DNA of 35,000 nt, taken from Limosilactobacillus avistercoris (lineage in GTDB: Bacteria; Bacillota; Bacilli; Lactobacillales; Lactobacillaceae). The stretch covers positions 1-35,000 of the forward strand of contig NZ_JACSQW010000020.1 of assembly GCF_014836425.1 (NCBI RefSeq), given 5' to 3'. Positions 1 through 9,505 of this stretch are shown here, piece after piece; within the stretch, counting starts at the first letter, position 1; every line of letters starts with the position of its first letter. The translations under genes were made by a program, and so were the position numbers. The notes beneath the pieces were generated by a model, which was not told the DNA's origin, made no database searches, and saw only the letters and a program-made list of their open reading frames with translations.

Positions 1-3
1 AAG

Positions 4-51
4 AAGCCGGACGATGAACCAAGATTTGATTCATCGTCCGGCTTTCATTTT
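4..51. terminator. Intrinsic terminator of a gene left of the window
   Basis: A perfect 14-bp inverted repeat pairs 5-18 with 30-43 around an 11-nt loop and is followed by TTTCATTTT. It reads as a rho-independent terminator for a plus-strand gene that ends before the window starts. The stem is symmetrical, so it could also work leftwards. Confidence 0.75.
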
Positions 52-86
52 GGACTGAGAGTTTTTTCCCAGCCTCTTTTTGTTTA
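52..86 (+). terminator. Possible second weak terminator
   Basis: GG(a)CTG at 52-57 can pair with CAGCC at 70-75, with one bulged base and a T-rich loop, followed by a CTCTTTTTG tract. It resembles the short GGCTGG...CCAGCC terminators common in lactobacilli, but the stem is short. It would back up the hairpin just upstream. Confidence 0.35.
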
Positions 87-132
87 GAAAGAAGCCGGAT
101 ATTTTAAATAAAACAAATGATAACATTAAACA

Positions 133-145
133 ATCACCGAACTTT
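133..145 (+). promoter_or_regulatory. Candidate PurR box upstream of guaB
   Basis: ATCACCGAACTTT matches the PurBox consensus AWWWCCGAACWWT known from Bacillus and Lactococcus PurR at 12 of 13 positions. An imperfect inverted partner (TATCGG, 165-170) lies 2 bp closer than in the pur operators of this window. The box is about 95 bp upstream of the putative guaB -35, farther than at purE or purC, so a role is uncertain. The leader between here and guaB (146-306) holds no gene; it has a short AGCCG/CGGCT hairpin (153-172) and the inverted repeat CGAAAAAT (198-205) / ATTTTTCG (243-250). Confidence 0.4.
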
Positions 146-238
146 TTACAAAAAGCCGTTTATTTATCGGCTAATATTCGATAATGTTCTTGAATTACGA
201 AAAATAGTCACTAAATTTAGGGATATTTTAAATATTTT

Positions 239-267
239 GTTGATTTTTCGAATGATAGCTAGTAAAG
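239..267 (+). promoter_or_regulatory. Putative guaB promoter
   Basis: TTGATT at 239-244 is followed after a 17-nt spacer by TAAAGT at 262-267. Both hexamers are imperfect, so this is a moderate candidate only. It would start transcription about 30 nt upstream of guaB. Confidence 0.4.
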
Positions 268-276
268 TATACCTAA

Positions 277-1449
<1,173 letters not shown>

Positions 1450-1462
1450 AAAATAAACAAAA

Positions 1463-1506
1463 GAAGGTTCTAGAGTTCAGTTTTCTGAGTTTTGGGACCT
1501 TTTTGT
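1463..1506 (+). terminator. guaB terminator
   Basis: A 16-bp stem with several G-T pairs joins 1465-1480 and 1485-1500 around a four-base loop (TTTT) and runs into TTTTTG. It closes the monocistronic guaB unit. Confidence 0.8.
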
Positions 1507-1538
1507 GTGGAAAAATTATTAGTAAAAAGTGTTTTCAG

Positions 1539-1568
1539 TTGGTGATCGTGTTAGAATCGATTTATAAT
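1539..1568 (+). promoter_or_regulatory. Putative promoter of the LCP gene
   Basis: TTGGTG (1539-1544), an 18-nt spacer and TATAAT (1563-1568), about 30 nt before the LCP start codon. The -10 is perfect and the -35 is weak. Confidence 0.5.
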
Positions 1569-1598
1569 TTTGAAAACAATTAAGTTGGGGAGAAAAGT

Positions 1599-2636
1599 AT
1601 GGATAGTCAATCAGATAATGAATTTCCGTTAACTCGTGCTGAGTATCAACGGCAAATCCATAATGGCAATAACCGGGGTAATGGTAATGGACCGCGGCGT
1701 CACTGGGGTAAAAAAGCTTTTTGGATCATTATCCTTGTACTGTTAGTTATTGCCATCATTTTTGGTGGCCTTGCCTGGTTTAATGCAAAACAGACGAGTG
1801 ACCAGATGTTTACTTCATCAGGAGCAAATAAGAAGCGGAATGCCCAAAAAGTTCTTGCTCAAAAACGGCCGGTTTCGATCCTCTTATTAGGGACTGATAC
1901 TGGTGATCTTGGGCGAACTTATAAGGGCCGGACGGATACGATCATGGTAATGACGATCAATCCACAGACCAAGAAAACAACTTTAATGAGTATTCCGCGA
2001 GATATGAAGGTAAACTTGCCGGATTACGCTGATGAATCACCAGCAAAGATTAATGCGGCGTATGCATATGGTGGTACTAAGGAAACGATCAACACTGTCC
2101 AGAAGTATTTCAATATCCCGATTGATTTCTATGCCTTAGTAAATATGGCGGGGATGAAACAAGCAATTAACCAAGTGGGGGGAGTAACAGTTACTTCACC
2201 GCTGACCTTTACTTATGAAGGGTATTCATTTACCAAGGGCGTTCCTGAACACATGAACGGGACAAAGGCCTTGAAATTCTGCCGAATGCGGTACGATGAT
2301 CCACAAGGGGATTATGGACGTCAACAACGGCAGAAGATGGTAATTATGGCGCTATTAAAGAAGTCCGCATCTTATAAGACGGTTCTTAACCAAAAATTCT
2401 TGAAGACAATTTCGAAGAATGCCAAAACCGATCTAACTTTTAACGATATGATAACCCTTGCAAAGTCTTACCGAAAAGCAACGAAAAATATTCAGCAGGG
2501 GCACGCTCAAGGGACTGATGATGATTCTGATGGTCAATCCTTCCAAGATGTTTCCTATAATGAACGTCAACGGGTTTCAAATACATTGCGAAAGAATCTT
2601 GGCCTCGATCCTGTTAGTCTTGATTCCGGAGAATAG
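1599..2636 (+). CDS. LytR-CpsA-Psr (LCP) family cell-wall glycopolymer ligase
   Basis: LCP enzymes transfer undecaprenyl-linked polymers such as teichoic acids or capsule onto peptidoglycan outside the membrane. The 345-residue product has a polar cytoplasmic N-terminus (1-38, Asn/Gly/Arg rich), one membrane helix (about 40-61), then the extracellular LCP catalytic domain: SILLLGTDTG, the arginine-containing GRTDTIMVMTINP and LMSIPRDMKV strands, and FCRMRYDDPQGDYGRQQRQ. The C-terminus is a short polar tail with no LytR_C domain. The ATG follows a GGGGAG site by 7 nt. It is monocistronic, between the guaB terminator and its own terminator. The family is clear; the exact polymer cannot be told, so no symbol is given. 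Confidence 0.92.
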   Translation: MDSQSDNEFPLTRAEYQRQIHNGNNRGNGNGPRRHWGKKAFWIIILVLLVIAIIFGGLAWFNAKQTSDQMFTSSGANKKRNAQKVLAQKRPVSILLLGTDTGDLGRTYKGRTDTIMVMTINPQTKKTTLMSIPRDMKVNLPDYADESPAKINAAYAYGGTKETINTVQKYFNIPIDFYALVNMAGMKQAINQVGGVTVTSPLTFTYEGYSFTKGVPEHMNGTKALKFCRMRYDDPQGDYGRQQRQKMVIMALLKKSASYKTVLNQKFLKTISKNAKTDLTFNDMITLAKSYRKATKNIQQGHAQGTDDDSDGQSFQDVSYNERQRVSNTLRKNLGLDPVSLDSGE

Positions 2637-2658
2637 ATTTTAATAATTAAAGATGAAG

Positions 2659-2696
2659 AGGCTGGAAAAAACGGTTTGTTTTTTTCAGCCTTTATT
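2659..2696 (+). terminator. LCP gene terminator
   Basis: AGGCTG(g)AAAAAAC at 2659-2672 pairs with GTTTTTTCAGCCT ending at 2691, followed by TTATTTATT. It is the typical A-tract/T-tract hairpin of lactobacilli. Confidence 0.75.
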
Positions 2697-2849
2697 TATT
2701 ATTAATAGCTTTCGACTTATGGGGCCTAATTTACTAGCTTATTTTGTTCATTATAAATTTCTTTAAACTATTCTGGGAAATAGCACCGTTGAAATCGGGA
2801 AACGCTTATAATAGTAAGTTAGTAAGAAAAAATTCAAGGGGTGGACAAA

Positions 2850-3539
2850 ATGAAGATATTGGTAGTCGATGACGATAAAGAAATCGTTCAATTGTTAGAA
2901 ATTTATATTCGCAACGAAGGCTACGAGCCAATTACCGCATATGACGGTAAAGAAGCCTTGACAAAGTTAAATACTAACCCTGATATTGGGTTAATAATTC
3001 TTGATTTAATGATGCCCGAAATGGATGGAATGCAAGTAATCAAGCAGGTACGGAAGGATTCGGATATTCCAATCCTGGTTCTTTCTGCGAAGACTGCAGA
3101 TATGGATAAGATCCAAGGGCTAATTAGTGGGGCCGATGATTACGTTACGAAGCCATTTAACCCACTTGAAGTGATGGCACGGGTGAAGTCACTTTTGCGG
3201 CGGAGTCAGGGTGAAGTAACGAATGATACTCCAGATATTTTAAATGTTGGCCCGCTGACAATTAATAAGGACTCCCACGAAGTAAAGACGATTAAGGGTG
3301 ATACTATCCAATTGACCGCCCTAGAATTTGGGATCCTTTATCTCCTGGCTAGTCACCCTAACCGTGTATTTTCTGCAGATGACATTTTTGAACGGGTATG
3401 GCAACAGGAAAGTGTCGTTTCCGCAAAGACGGTAATGGTTCACGTTAGTCACCTCCGGGATAAGATTGAAGAAGCAACTAATGGCGAGAAGGTTATTCAA
3501 ACCGTTTGGGGTGTTGGTTACAAGGTTGAAAACCACTAG
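2850..3539 (+). CDS. OmpR/PhoB-family response regulator
   Basis: DNA-binding partner of the kinase encoded 27 bp downstream. The 229-residue product has a receiver domain (1-118) with the acidic pocket VVDDD (5-9), phospho-acceptor Asp52 in LIILDLMMPEMDG, Ser79 and Lys101 (TKPF), and a C-terminal winged-helix domain (about 128-229, ending VQTVWGVGYK-like). A GTG at 2841 is in frame, but AAGGGGTG (2834-2841) is the ribosome site and fits the ATG at 2850. The putative -10 TATAAT (2807-2812) has no good -35. The signal sensed is not evident; the pair is not WalRK, because the neighbours yycHIJ are absent. Confidence 0.93.
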   Translation: MKILVVDDDKEIVQLLEIYIRNEGYEPITAYDGKEALTKLNTNPDIGLIILDLMMPEMDGMQVIKQVRKDSDIPILVLSAKTADMDKIQGLISGADDYVTKPFNPLEVMARVKSLLRRSQGEVTNDTPDILNVGPLTINKDSHEVKTIKGDTIQLTALEFGILYLLASHPNRVFSADDIFERVWQQESVVSAKTVMVHVSHLRDKIEEATNGEKVIQTVWGVGYKVENH

Positions 3540-3566
3540 AACTTGTGAGGTCACGGAGGAGACACA

Positions 3567-4709
3567 TTGAAGTTAACGGGACGGGAGAAAAGTTCATTAA
3601 TTCTGGAAGGGGTTATTACGGTAATCCTGCTGATTTTATTGAATATGGCGATTATCATAATTGCTCAAGATATTATCCAGAGTAATCCAGGAATTAATAA
3701 CGGAATCTTTATGATTAAGCAATCAATGCGAATCGGCCCGATGCAGACTCAAATCTGGAGCTATCAGAGGATTTTGATTGCAATTTTAATCGTAATTGAT
3801 ATCTGGGTAGTTTGGTGGCGGTTGCGCCGGCGGTATCATTTATACCAGATGAACCATATTATTCGGGAATTACATTATATTGCTCAAGGACACCTCGATC
3901 ACCGAATTCCTTTTCGGTTAAAGGGAAGCGAACAACACGTGATCACTAGTGTTAATGCCTTAGTTGATAGCGCTGTTCAGTCGATGGACGACGAACGGAA
4001 GATTGAAAAGTCTAAGGACGAGCTCATTACAAATGTTAGTCATGATCTGCGAACGCCATTAACGAGTATTATTGGGTATTTGGGCTTGATTGAGGACAAG
4101 CAATACCGAAGTGAAGAGGATATTCTTAAGTACACCCATATTGCTTACGAGAAAGCCAAGCAAATGAAGAACCTGGTCGAGGATCTCTTTGAATACACCA
4201 AGGTTCAACAGCATGGGAGCCCGGTTAATATTATGAAGATCGATCTTAACCAGCTCCTAGAACAACTAACAGCGAGTTTTGAGCTAGAAGCCCAACATAA
4301 GGGAATTGAAATCACATCATCTGTCGAACCTAGTCCACTGATGATCGAAGCCGATCCCGAGAAACTTGGTCGGGTATTTAGTAACCTGGTCGCAAATGCC
4401 TTGAAATATGGTAATGGTGCTAGCTACATTAGGATCACTGCTCGTCAAGAAAGGGATCGGGTTGTGGTGAAAGTTAGTAACGATGGGACACCGATTCCGG
4501 CTAAGTCAATTGATCACTTGTTTGAGCGATTCTATCGTGCTGAGGGTTCACGCTCTCGGGCAACGGGTGGTACAGGATTAGGCTTGGCAATCGTGAAAAG
4601 TATTGTTGATCTTCACCATGGGGATGTTCGAGCAACGTCAAATGCTGATGAAACAAGCTTTATCGTTAGTTTGCCCCTAAAGCAGGAACAAACTGAAAAA
4701 AAGAATTAA
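3567..4709 (+). CDS. Sensor histidine kinase of the two-component pair
   Basis: A 380-residue membrane kinase predicted to phosphorylate the regulator just upstream. Two membrane helices (about 12-34 and 69-86) flank a short extracellular loop of about 35 residues. A HAMP-like linker (about 87-140) precedes the dimerisation domain with His159 in NVSHDLRTPLTS, the N box (FSNLVANALKYGN), and the ATP lid GGTGLGLAIVKS. The small sensor loop is typical of kinases that sense the membrane or cell-wall state, which is inference. The start is TTG at 3567, six bases after a strong GGAGGA (3555-3560). The gene is closed by the hairpin at 4714-4752. Confidence 0.93.
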   Translation: MKLTGREKSSLILEGVITVILLILLNMAIIIIAQDIIQSNPGINNGIFMIKQSMRIGPMQTQIWSYQRILIAILIVIDIWVVWWRLRRRYHLYQMNHIIRELHYIAQGHLDHRIPFRLKGSEQHVITSVNALVDSAVQSMDDERKIEKSKDELITNVSHDLRTPLTSIIGYLGLIEDKQYRSEEDILKYTHIAYEKAKQMKNLVEDLFEYTKVQQHGSPVNIMKIDLNQLLEQLTASFELEAQHKGIEITSSVEPSPLMIEADPEKLGRVFSNLVANALKYGNGASYIRITARQERDRVVVKVSNDGTPIPAKSIDHLFERFYRAEGSRSRATGGTGLGLAIVKSIVDLHHGDVRATSNADETSFIVSLPLKQEQTEKKN

Positions 4710-4713
4710 TAGC

Positions 4714-4757
4714 AAAAACATCAGGACTTATGAATTAAATCCTGATGTTTTTATATT
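4714..4757 (+). terminator. Two-component operon terminator
   Basis: A perfect 13-bp stem (4714-4726 with 4740-4752), loop of 13 nt, ending in a T run. The A-rich left arm means it may also act leftwards. Confidence 0.85.
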
Positions 4758-4843
4758 CAGTTGATTTTGAATGTGTTAAACTGAAGAATGGTTATATTGG
4801 CTCACTATGGAGTTAATTAGCACATTTTATTGGAGGAAATTCT

Positions 4844-5725
4844 GTGGCTAAAGCGCAACAAATTAATCCCGAAAAAGCACGTTGGCTAGAAGTTTTAGGC
4901 ATTGCAATGCCACTTTGTTTGAGTTATATCCCGATTGGATTGGCTTGTGGTATTTTATTGCATGCTGCGGGTTTTAACTTTATTATGACGTTAATCGTCT
5001 CGATCGTTGTTTTTTCTGGTGGTGCCCAGTTCATTCTGGCGTCCCTGTTAACGATTCACGCGCCGCTAACTTCGATCTTCGTAACCCTGTTCTTTCTAGA
5101 ATTGCGGTATGCTTTACTCGGCTCAAGTCTTTCGAAATATATCAAATCCGAATCGCAGCATTTCATTTGGTTGTTTGCTGTGTCAATGAATGACGAGAAT
5201 TATGCCGTTAACTATTTAAAATTTGCAACTGATAAAAAATGGAAACCTAAGGATGCATTGCTAGTTGAGCATTACTCATTGATTTCTTGGTCGGTTTCTA
5301 ACATGGTTGGGGGACTAATTGGAAGTACAATTTCAATTAATCTTGAAGTCGTTGATTTTGCTTTGACTGCGCTCTTTATTTACATGATTGTTATGCAGAT
5401 GCGTAGTCACCTTACACTTATTATTTGCTTACTTTCAGCGGTTCTGGCCGTCTTCTTCATGGTAATCACGCACAGCATCATTGGTGTTGTGATTGCTACG
5501 TTAATCGCTTCGTTTGTTGGGTTCTTAATTGAAAATACGGTACGGAAGTATTCAAAGAAGCCAAACGAGAATTGGTTTCTTTCAAAGCTTTTCCGTCCAC
5601 GGGCAACCCGAATTACGGTTGAGGATCAGGAAGCAGAAGAACAACACCTTCTTGAAGAAAAAGCAGAAGAAGCAAAGAAACGGTCGACTGATTCACAGTC
5701 ACCTGAATCAAGTCAGCATGATTAA
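4844..5725 (+). CDS. azlC: AzlC family branched-chain amino acid exporter, large subunit
   Basis: Integral membrane protein that works with the small AzlD subunit encoded next to it to export branched-chain amino acids or analogues. The hydrophobic core (about 15-235) carries the AzlC signature CLSYIPIGLACGILLHAAG and VFSGGAQFILASLL. The 293-residue length exceeds the usual 230-250 because of a polar Glu/Lys-rich C-terminal tail (about 238-293) with no recognised domain. The start is GTG at 4844, after GGAGG at 4832-4836; no ATG fits better. AzlD follows after 15 bp. Family assignment is firm; the substrate is inferred from the family. Confidence 0.9.
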   Translation: MAKAQQINPEKARWLEVLGIAMPLCLSYIPIGLACGILLHAAGFNFIMTLIVSIVVFSGGAQFILASLLTIHAPLTSIFVTLFFLELRYALLGSSLSKYIKSESQHFIWLFAVSMNDENYAVNYLKFATDKKWKPKDALLVEHYSLISWSVSNMVGGLIGSTISINLEVVDFALTALFIYMIVMQMRSHLTLIICLLSAVLAVFFMVITHSIIGVVIATLIASFVGFLIENTVRKYSKKPNENWFLSKLFRPRATRITVEDQEAEEQHLLEEKAEEAKKRSTDSQSPESSQHD

Positions 5726-5740
5726 TGGGAGACTAGTAGT

Positions 5741-6100
5741 ATGGAATTTATAGTATCTCAAATCGGTAGTAACCAAATTCTTTACCACATCGTTGTGATT
5801 ATTTTCGCGGCATTTGCGGCATTTATTCCACGGTACTTTCCAATTCACTTCTTCTCCTCGCGGAAGATTCCCGAATGGTTTAATGAGTGGATGAAATATG
5901 TACCAATTAGCCTATTTACAGCTTTAGTAATAAAAAACATCTTTATCACCACTAAGGGTTATCATTTTGTTCCCTATGATCACCCAGACCAAATTATCGC
6001 TGCAGTGATTGTAATGGTAATTGCTTACTTTACCCGTTCAATGTCAATTTCAGTTATTGGAGGTCTGATTGGTGTTTGGCTCTTAAATATGGTGCTCTAA
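5741..6100 (+). CDS. azlD: AzlD family branched-chain amino acid transporter, small subunit
   Basis: Small partner of AzlC in a two-component exporter. The 119-residue protein has about four hydrophobic helices and the family features FAAFIPRYFPIHFF near residues 25-40 and a central KNIF segment. The ATG lies 15 bp after the azlC stop, with GGGAG about 10 nt before it. The stop codon (6098-6100) touches the left arm of the shared hairpin that separates it from convergent pyrE. Confidence 0.88.
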   Translation: MEFIVSQIGSNQILYHIVVIIFAAFAAFIPRYFPIHFFSSRKIPEWFNEWMKYVPISLFTALVIKNIFITTKGYHFVPYDHPDQIIAAVIVMVIAYFTRSMSISVIGGLIGVWLLNMVL

Positions 6101-6148
6101 AATAGTAAAGAGGACTGACGATATTATCGTCAGTCCTCTTTACTATTT
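6100..6148. terminator. Bidirectional terminator between azlD and pyrE
   Basis: A 23-bp perfect inverted repeat (6100-6122 with 6126-6148) around a 3-nt loop, with A-rich and T-rich ends. It exactly fills the space between the azlD stop (6098-6100) and the pyrE stop (6149-6151 on the minus strand), so it serves both convergent genes. Confidence 0.92.
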
Positions 6149-6799
6149 TTACATTGCTAACAGTTTGTGTTGGTTACTCCATTTCATCGGATCTTCCCGC
6201 CATTCTTGAAGTGACTTCAAGTGGTCATCGCTAATAAGGCCGTTTACCTTTGCAAGGTTTACCAAGGTACTGTAGTTTGTTACCGAGTAGTATTGGAGAC
6301 CATTAGCCATGAAGTTTTGTTCAGCGGCTTGGAGCTGGTAAGTAAAGATGGAAACTACCCCAATGACCTCTGCACCTTCGTTTTCGATCGCGTGAACAGC
6401 ATTCAAAACGCTACCGCCAGTTGAAATTAGGTCATCAATAACGACAACTTTTTCTCCTGGTTGAAGAATTCCTTCTACTTGTTTCCCTTCGCCATGATCC
6501 TTTGGCTTAGTCCGAACATAAACCATTGGAAGCCCCATTTGTTGGGCAACACCAGTGGCATGAGGGATCCCAGCCGTTGCTGTTCCGGCGATTACATCCA
6601 CGTCACCAAAATGCAGCTTGATTTGTTCTTCCATCCCGTTAACGATTGCCTGGCGAACATCGGGGAAGGAGATTGTAAGACGGTTATCGGTATAAATTGG
6701 TGACTTCATTCCACTAGCCCAGGTAAATGGCTTTTCTGGGCTAAGGGTAACTGCATTAATGTCTAATAAGGCTTGAGCAACACGTTGTGAATATGTCAT
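6149..6799 (-). CDS. pyrE: Orotate phosphoribosyltransferase
   Basis: Joins orotate and PRPP to give OMP in de novo pyrimidine synthesis. The 216-residue product has the PRPP-binding motif VVVIDDLISTGGS (118-130), the catalytic flexible loop RTKPKDHG (96-103) and the family N-terminus FTWASGMKSPIYTDNR. The ATG (6797-6799) follows AGGAGG by 8 nt. It stands alone, without other pyr genes in the window, behind a PyrR-type attenuator (6885-6975) and a consensus promoter, so UMP-responsive control is expected. It ends against the shared hairpin with azlD. Confidence 0.95.
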   Translation of the reverse strand: MTYSQRVAQALLDINAVTLSPEKPFTWASGMKSPIYTDNRLTISFPDVRQAIVNGMEEQIKLHFGDVDVIAGTATAGIPHATGVAQQMGLPMVYVRTKPKDHGEGKQVEGILQPGEKVVVIDDLISTGGSVLNAVHAIENEGAEVIGVVSIFTYQLQAAEQNFMANGLQYYSVTNYSTLVNLAKVNGLISDDHLKSLQEWREDPMKWSNQHKLLAM

Positions 6800-6884
6800 T
6801 AGTATTTCCTCCTAGGTGAATCAAAAAATATTCAAAAATACCTAGTTGAAATAATTGACGCCGGGTCCCCTGCTGCCCATTACA

Positions 6885-6975
6885 TAAAAAGAAAACCTTT
6901 CTAGTAATGGACTAGAAAGGTGGATCGATACTTATTGCGTTCAATTAAATCCTTCCTAGCCTCTCTGGACTAAGT
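6885..6975 (-). promoter_or_regulatory. PyrR-type attenuator in the pyrE leader
   Basis: On the minus strand, AGTCCAGAGAGGCT (6971-6958) matches the PyrR RNA-binding loop consensus ARUCCNGNGAGGYU. It sits in a short stem whose flanks CTTAG and CTAGG pair. About 35 nt downstream is a terminator hairpin, ACCTTTCTAGT / ACTAGAAAGGT (6921-6911 with 6905-6895), followed by TTTTCTTTTT (6894-6885). As in Bacillus, UMP-bound PyrR should favour termination before pyrE. The pyrR gene is not in the window. Confidence 0.88.
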
Positions 6976-6997
6976 TAAAGGTATTTCGTTGCTCATA

Positions 6998-7026
6998 ATA
7001 ATAGACGGCTGACTAGGGAATGTCAA
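6998..7026 (-). promoter_or_regulatory. pyrE promoter
   Basis: On the minus strand a perfect -35 TTGACA (7026-7021), a 17-nt spacer and TATTAT (7003-6998). It lies only about 10 bp beyond the stop codon of the upstream permease gene and directly feeds the PyrR leader. Confidence 0.85.
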
Positions 7027-7034
7027 GACTAAAA

Positions 7035-8090
7035 TTAATTTTTAACTTCTCCTTGGTGGTGATGTTTGAGAGAAATTGATTTTTTCTTGATTTGTTTAAC
7101 ACCGAGAATGTCCAAGAGAAAGGTGAAAATTGGGACCCCAACAATTAATCCCCACGTGCCAAAGAAATGTTCCGCAACTAGTAACACGATAAAGGTATAG
7201 AAGATTGGTAACTCGGTCTTACTGGACATAAACTTGGGGTTTAAGACATATGCTTCTAAAGCGTGAATTACACAAATCATAATGATGATGTAGATAACAT
7301 CCCGAATTCCGCCAACGGAATAAGCAACCATTGAAAGGGGAATTAGTGAAATAATTACCCCGGCGACTGGTATTAAACTAAAGATGAATACCATTAAAGC
7401 GAGGGCGAAGATTTGGGGCATGTGCATGAATAAAAGACAGATCGTTGTAATTACTGTGTTACAGAGGGCAATGAAGAGTTGAGCCTCCAAGACCCCCCCA
7501 AAAGTATTCACAAATTTCTTGCCGAAGTAATCAATGTCGCTGAAAAACCAGCCGAAGTCGCTATCAAGAAATGTTCGGGTAAATTCATTCATCTGGTTTA
7601 GTTCAAGACTATAGAAGAAACTAAGGATAAATGACATTAAGAAGGTAACCGTCATTGAGCCGATACTAGTTAGAGTACTTACGGCGATGGTTACTCCATG
7701 CTTTGCTTGCGACATGATTGTGCTCCAACTGACATAGTGGTTAACGTAGTGCATGATTTCAGTTCCTTGACGTGAACTATAAAATTTAACCACGGAATTA
7801 ACCATTTTAATAACCTGGTTAACTAAAACCGGGAGGTAGCGGGTGATGCCAATATAAATTGCCGCAATTAAAACAATATACGTAACGATTACGGTAAGGG
7901 TTGTCGATAACTTAGGAATGTGGCGTTGGACCCACCGAACCCAGCTAACGACAATGAATGTTAGGACAAACGTAAAAAGAATTAAGTTCATCAGCGAACG
8001 AAGAAGCCATAGTACGAAAATAAGTAGTGCTAGAACCACGAAGCGACGTAACTTAACGTTGGCAATGAAACGGTGCCAAGCATCAGTCAT
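7035..8090 (-). CDS. AI-2E family transporter (YdiK/PerM-like permease)
   Basis: A 351-residue polytopic membrane protein of the AI-2E/UPF0118 family. It has N-terminal helices (about 14-57), a periplasm-facing or cytoplasmic middle domain, and a C-terminal block with [19 protein letters not shown] and the closing [19 protein letters not shown]. Family members have been linked to export of autoinducer-2 or to Na+/H+ antiport; the substrate here cannot be told. The tail is His/Lys rich ([11 protein letters not shown]). The ATG (8088-8090) follows GAGGAGG. It is divergent from cfa with 136 bp between, and no clear terminator separates it from the pyrE promoter. Confidence 0.88.
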   Translation of the reverse strand: MTDAWHRFIANVKLRRFVVLALLIFVLWLLRSLMNLILFTFVLTFIVVSWVRWVQRHIPKLSTTLTVIVTYIVLIAAIYIGITRYLPVLVNQVIKMVNSVVKFYSSRQGTEIMHYVNHYVSWSTIMSQAKHGVTIAVSTLTSIGSMTVTFLMSFILSFFYSLELNQMNEFTRTFLDSDFGWFFSDIDYFGKKFVNTFGGVLEAQLFIALCNTVITTICLLFMHMPQIFALALMVFIFSLIPVAGVIISLIPLSMVAYSVGGIRDVIYIIIMICVIHALEAYVLNPKFMSSKTELPIFYTFIVLLVAEHFFGTWGLIVGVPIFTFLLDILGVKQIKKKSISLKHHHQGEVKN

Positions 8091-8183
8091 TATATTTCCT
8101 CCTCTGCTTTATGCTGTAGTTACCCCCATCTTAGCAAATAATCAATGGTCGGAACATTATTATCACTGTATTTTGCCTGGGAG

Positions 8184-8192
8184 TGTTATAAT
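8184..8192 (+). promoter_or_regulatory. Extended -10 promoter of cfa
   Basis: TGTTATAAT is a perfect extended -10 (TGn plus TATAAT). The expected -35 position (about 8164-8169) has no good match, which fits extended -10 promoters. The start site would be about 28 nt upstream of cfa. Confidence 0.6.
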
Positions 8193-8226
8193 GATCTCAT
8201 ACTTTTTGAAAGAGGGATTCGTAGAA

Positions 8227-9399
8227 ATGTTAGAAAAGACGTTCTATAAGTCACTGTTAAGCCACGCATTCAACATTCCAGTTAAGGTTGTTTACTGGGA
8301 CGGCAAGAGTGCAGTTTATGGTGAAGGTGAACCAGAAGTAACAATTACCTTCAAGGAAAAGATTCCTATTCGTGATGTTACAAAGAACGCCTCCATTGCC
8401 CTTGGGGAAGCATACATGGACGGCAAAATTGAAATTGACGGCAGTATTCAAAAGCTCATTACCGCTGCTTATGAAAGTGCCGGTAGCTTTATGCGCAATT
8501 CTAAGTTCCGGAAGTTTCTACCAAAGCAAGGGCACTCTGAAAAGGAAAGTGAAAGCGACGTTCAAAGCCACTATGATGTTGGTAACGACTTCTATAAGTT
8601 ATGGCTTGATGATACTTTGACTTACTCCTGTGCATACTTCGATCATGGCAACCGTGACGATTTGACTAAGGCACAAATTGACAAAGTTCACCACATTTTA
8701 AAGAAGCTTGATCCAAAGCCAGGCAAGACCTTGCTTGATATTGGTTGTGGTTGGGGTACTCTAATGCTCACTGCTGCTAAGGAATATGGCCTACGCGTTA
8801 CCGGGGTTACCTTAAGTGAAGAACAATTCAACCTTGTTCAAAAGCGGATTAAGGATGAAGGCCTTGAAGATGTTGCTGAAGTATTATTAGTTGATTACCG
8901 TGAACTTGGTGACCGGAAGTGGGACTACATTACTTCTGTAGGGATGTTCGAACACGTTGGTAAGGAAAACCTTGGCTTATACTTCAAGGATATTTACAAG
9001 TACCTTACTAGTGATGGTGTAGCCTTAGTCCACGGGATCACCCGTCAACAAGGCGGTGCATACAATGGTTGGATCAACAAGTACATCTTCCCAGGTGGCT
9101 ATGTTCCTGGTCTTAGTGAAATGGTTGATCACATTGTTGAAAACAACATGCAAATCGCTGATGTTGAAATGCTTCGTCGTCATTACCAACGGACTTTGGA
9201 AATTTGGGACATGAATTTCAATGCCCACCGTTCCCAAATTGAAGACATGATGGGCGATCGGTTCACCCGGATGTGGGATCTCTATCTCCAAGCCTGTGCT
9301 GCTTCTTTCGAATCCGGTAATATTGATGTTATTCAATACCTTATTACTAAAGGTGCTTCCGGTAAGAATCTTCCAATGACGAGGGATTATATATACTAG
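8227..9399 (+). CDS. cfa: Cyclopropane-fatty-acyl-phospholipid synthase
   Basis: Adds a methylene group from S-adenosylmethionine across the double bond of unsaturated acyl chains in membrane phospholipids, giving lactobacillic-type cyclopropane acids. The 390-residue product has the N-terminal lipid-docking domain (about 1-105), [26 protein letters not shown] (113-138), the SAM motif LLDIGCGWG (169-177), [10 protein letters not shown], and GMFEHVG. The frame is open upstream from 7918, but that part is antisense to the permease gene; the ATG at 8227 matches family length and follows GAGGGA. The TAG stop (9397-9399) is also the start of the structured repeat that follows, and the last residues (MTRDYIY) are unremarkable. 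Confidence 0.95.
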   Translation: MLEKTFYKSLLSHAFNIPVKVVYWDGKSAVYGEGEPEVTITFKEKIPIRDVTKNASIALGEAYMDGKIEIDGSIQKLITAAYESAGSFMRNSKFRKFLPKQGHSEKESESDVQSHYDVGNDFYKLWLDDTLTYSCAYFDHGNRDDLTKAQIDKVHHILKKLDPKPGKTLLDIGCGWGTLMLTAAKEYGLRVTGVTLSEEQFNLVQKRIKDEGLEDVAEVLLVDYRELGDRKWDYITSVGMFEHVGKENLGLYFKDIYKYLTSDGVALVHGITRQQGGAYNGWINKYIFPGGYVPGLSEMVDHIVENNMQIADVEMLRRHYQRTLEIWDMNFNAHRSQIEDMMGDRFTRMWDLYLQACAASFESGNIDVIQYLITKGASGKNLPMTRDYIY

Positions 9400-9505
9400 A
9401 GTGTGAGCCAGCAAAGGACTTACGGAAAGTTAGCAATTTCTCCCGACGAAGGCGACTAGCGCCTAGGAGGGAGGTTGCTAACTCTAGTAAGTCCCTGGCG
9501 AACAC
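9397..9505 (+). repeat. Structured repeat element A with tandem G-A motif
   Basis: GC-rich element beginning at the cfa stop codon. It folds as nested stems: GTGT-GA-GCCAG (9401-9411) with CTGGC-GA-ACAC (9495-9505), giving two adjacent G-A mismatches; GGACTTAC (9416-9423) with GTAAGTCC (9487-9494); GTTAGCAA (9429-9436) with TTGCTAAC (9475-9482); a TTT/G asymmetric loop; CTCCC (9440-9444) with GGGAG (9469-9473); GGCG/CGCC at the tip. The same plan recurs at 26984-27093 and 27104-27210 with different bases. There is no T-run, so it is not a simple terminator. Function unknown. Confidence 0.85.

Noticed and set aside
2791-2812. Possible catabolite-responsive (cre) site, GGGAAACGCTTATA, over the -10 of the two-component operon
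   Set aside because: Core AAACG is present, but the conserved T and C of the cre consensus are missing, so the match is too weak.
7918-8226. Upstream extension of the cfa reading frame by about 100 codons
   Set aside because: It is antisense to the permease gene, lacks family similarity, and the ATG at 8227 has a ribosome site and promoter and gives the normal family length.
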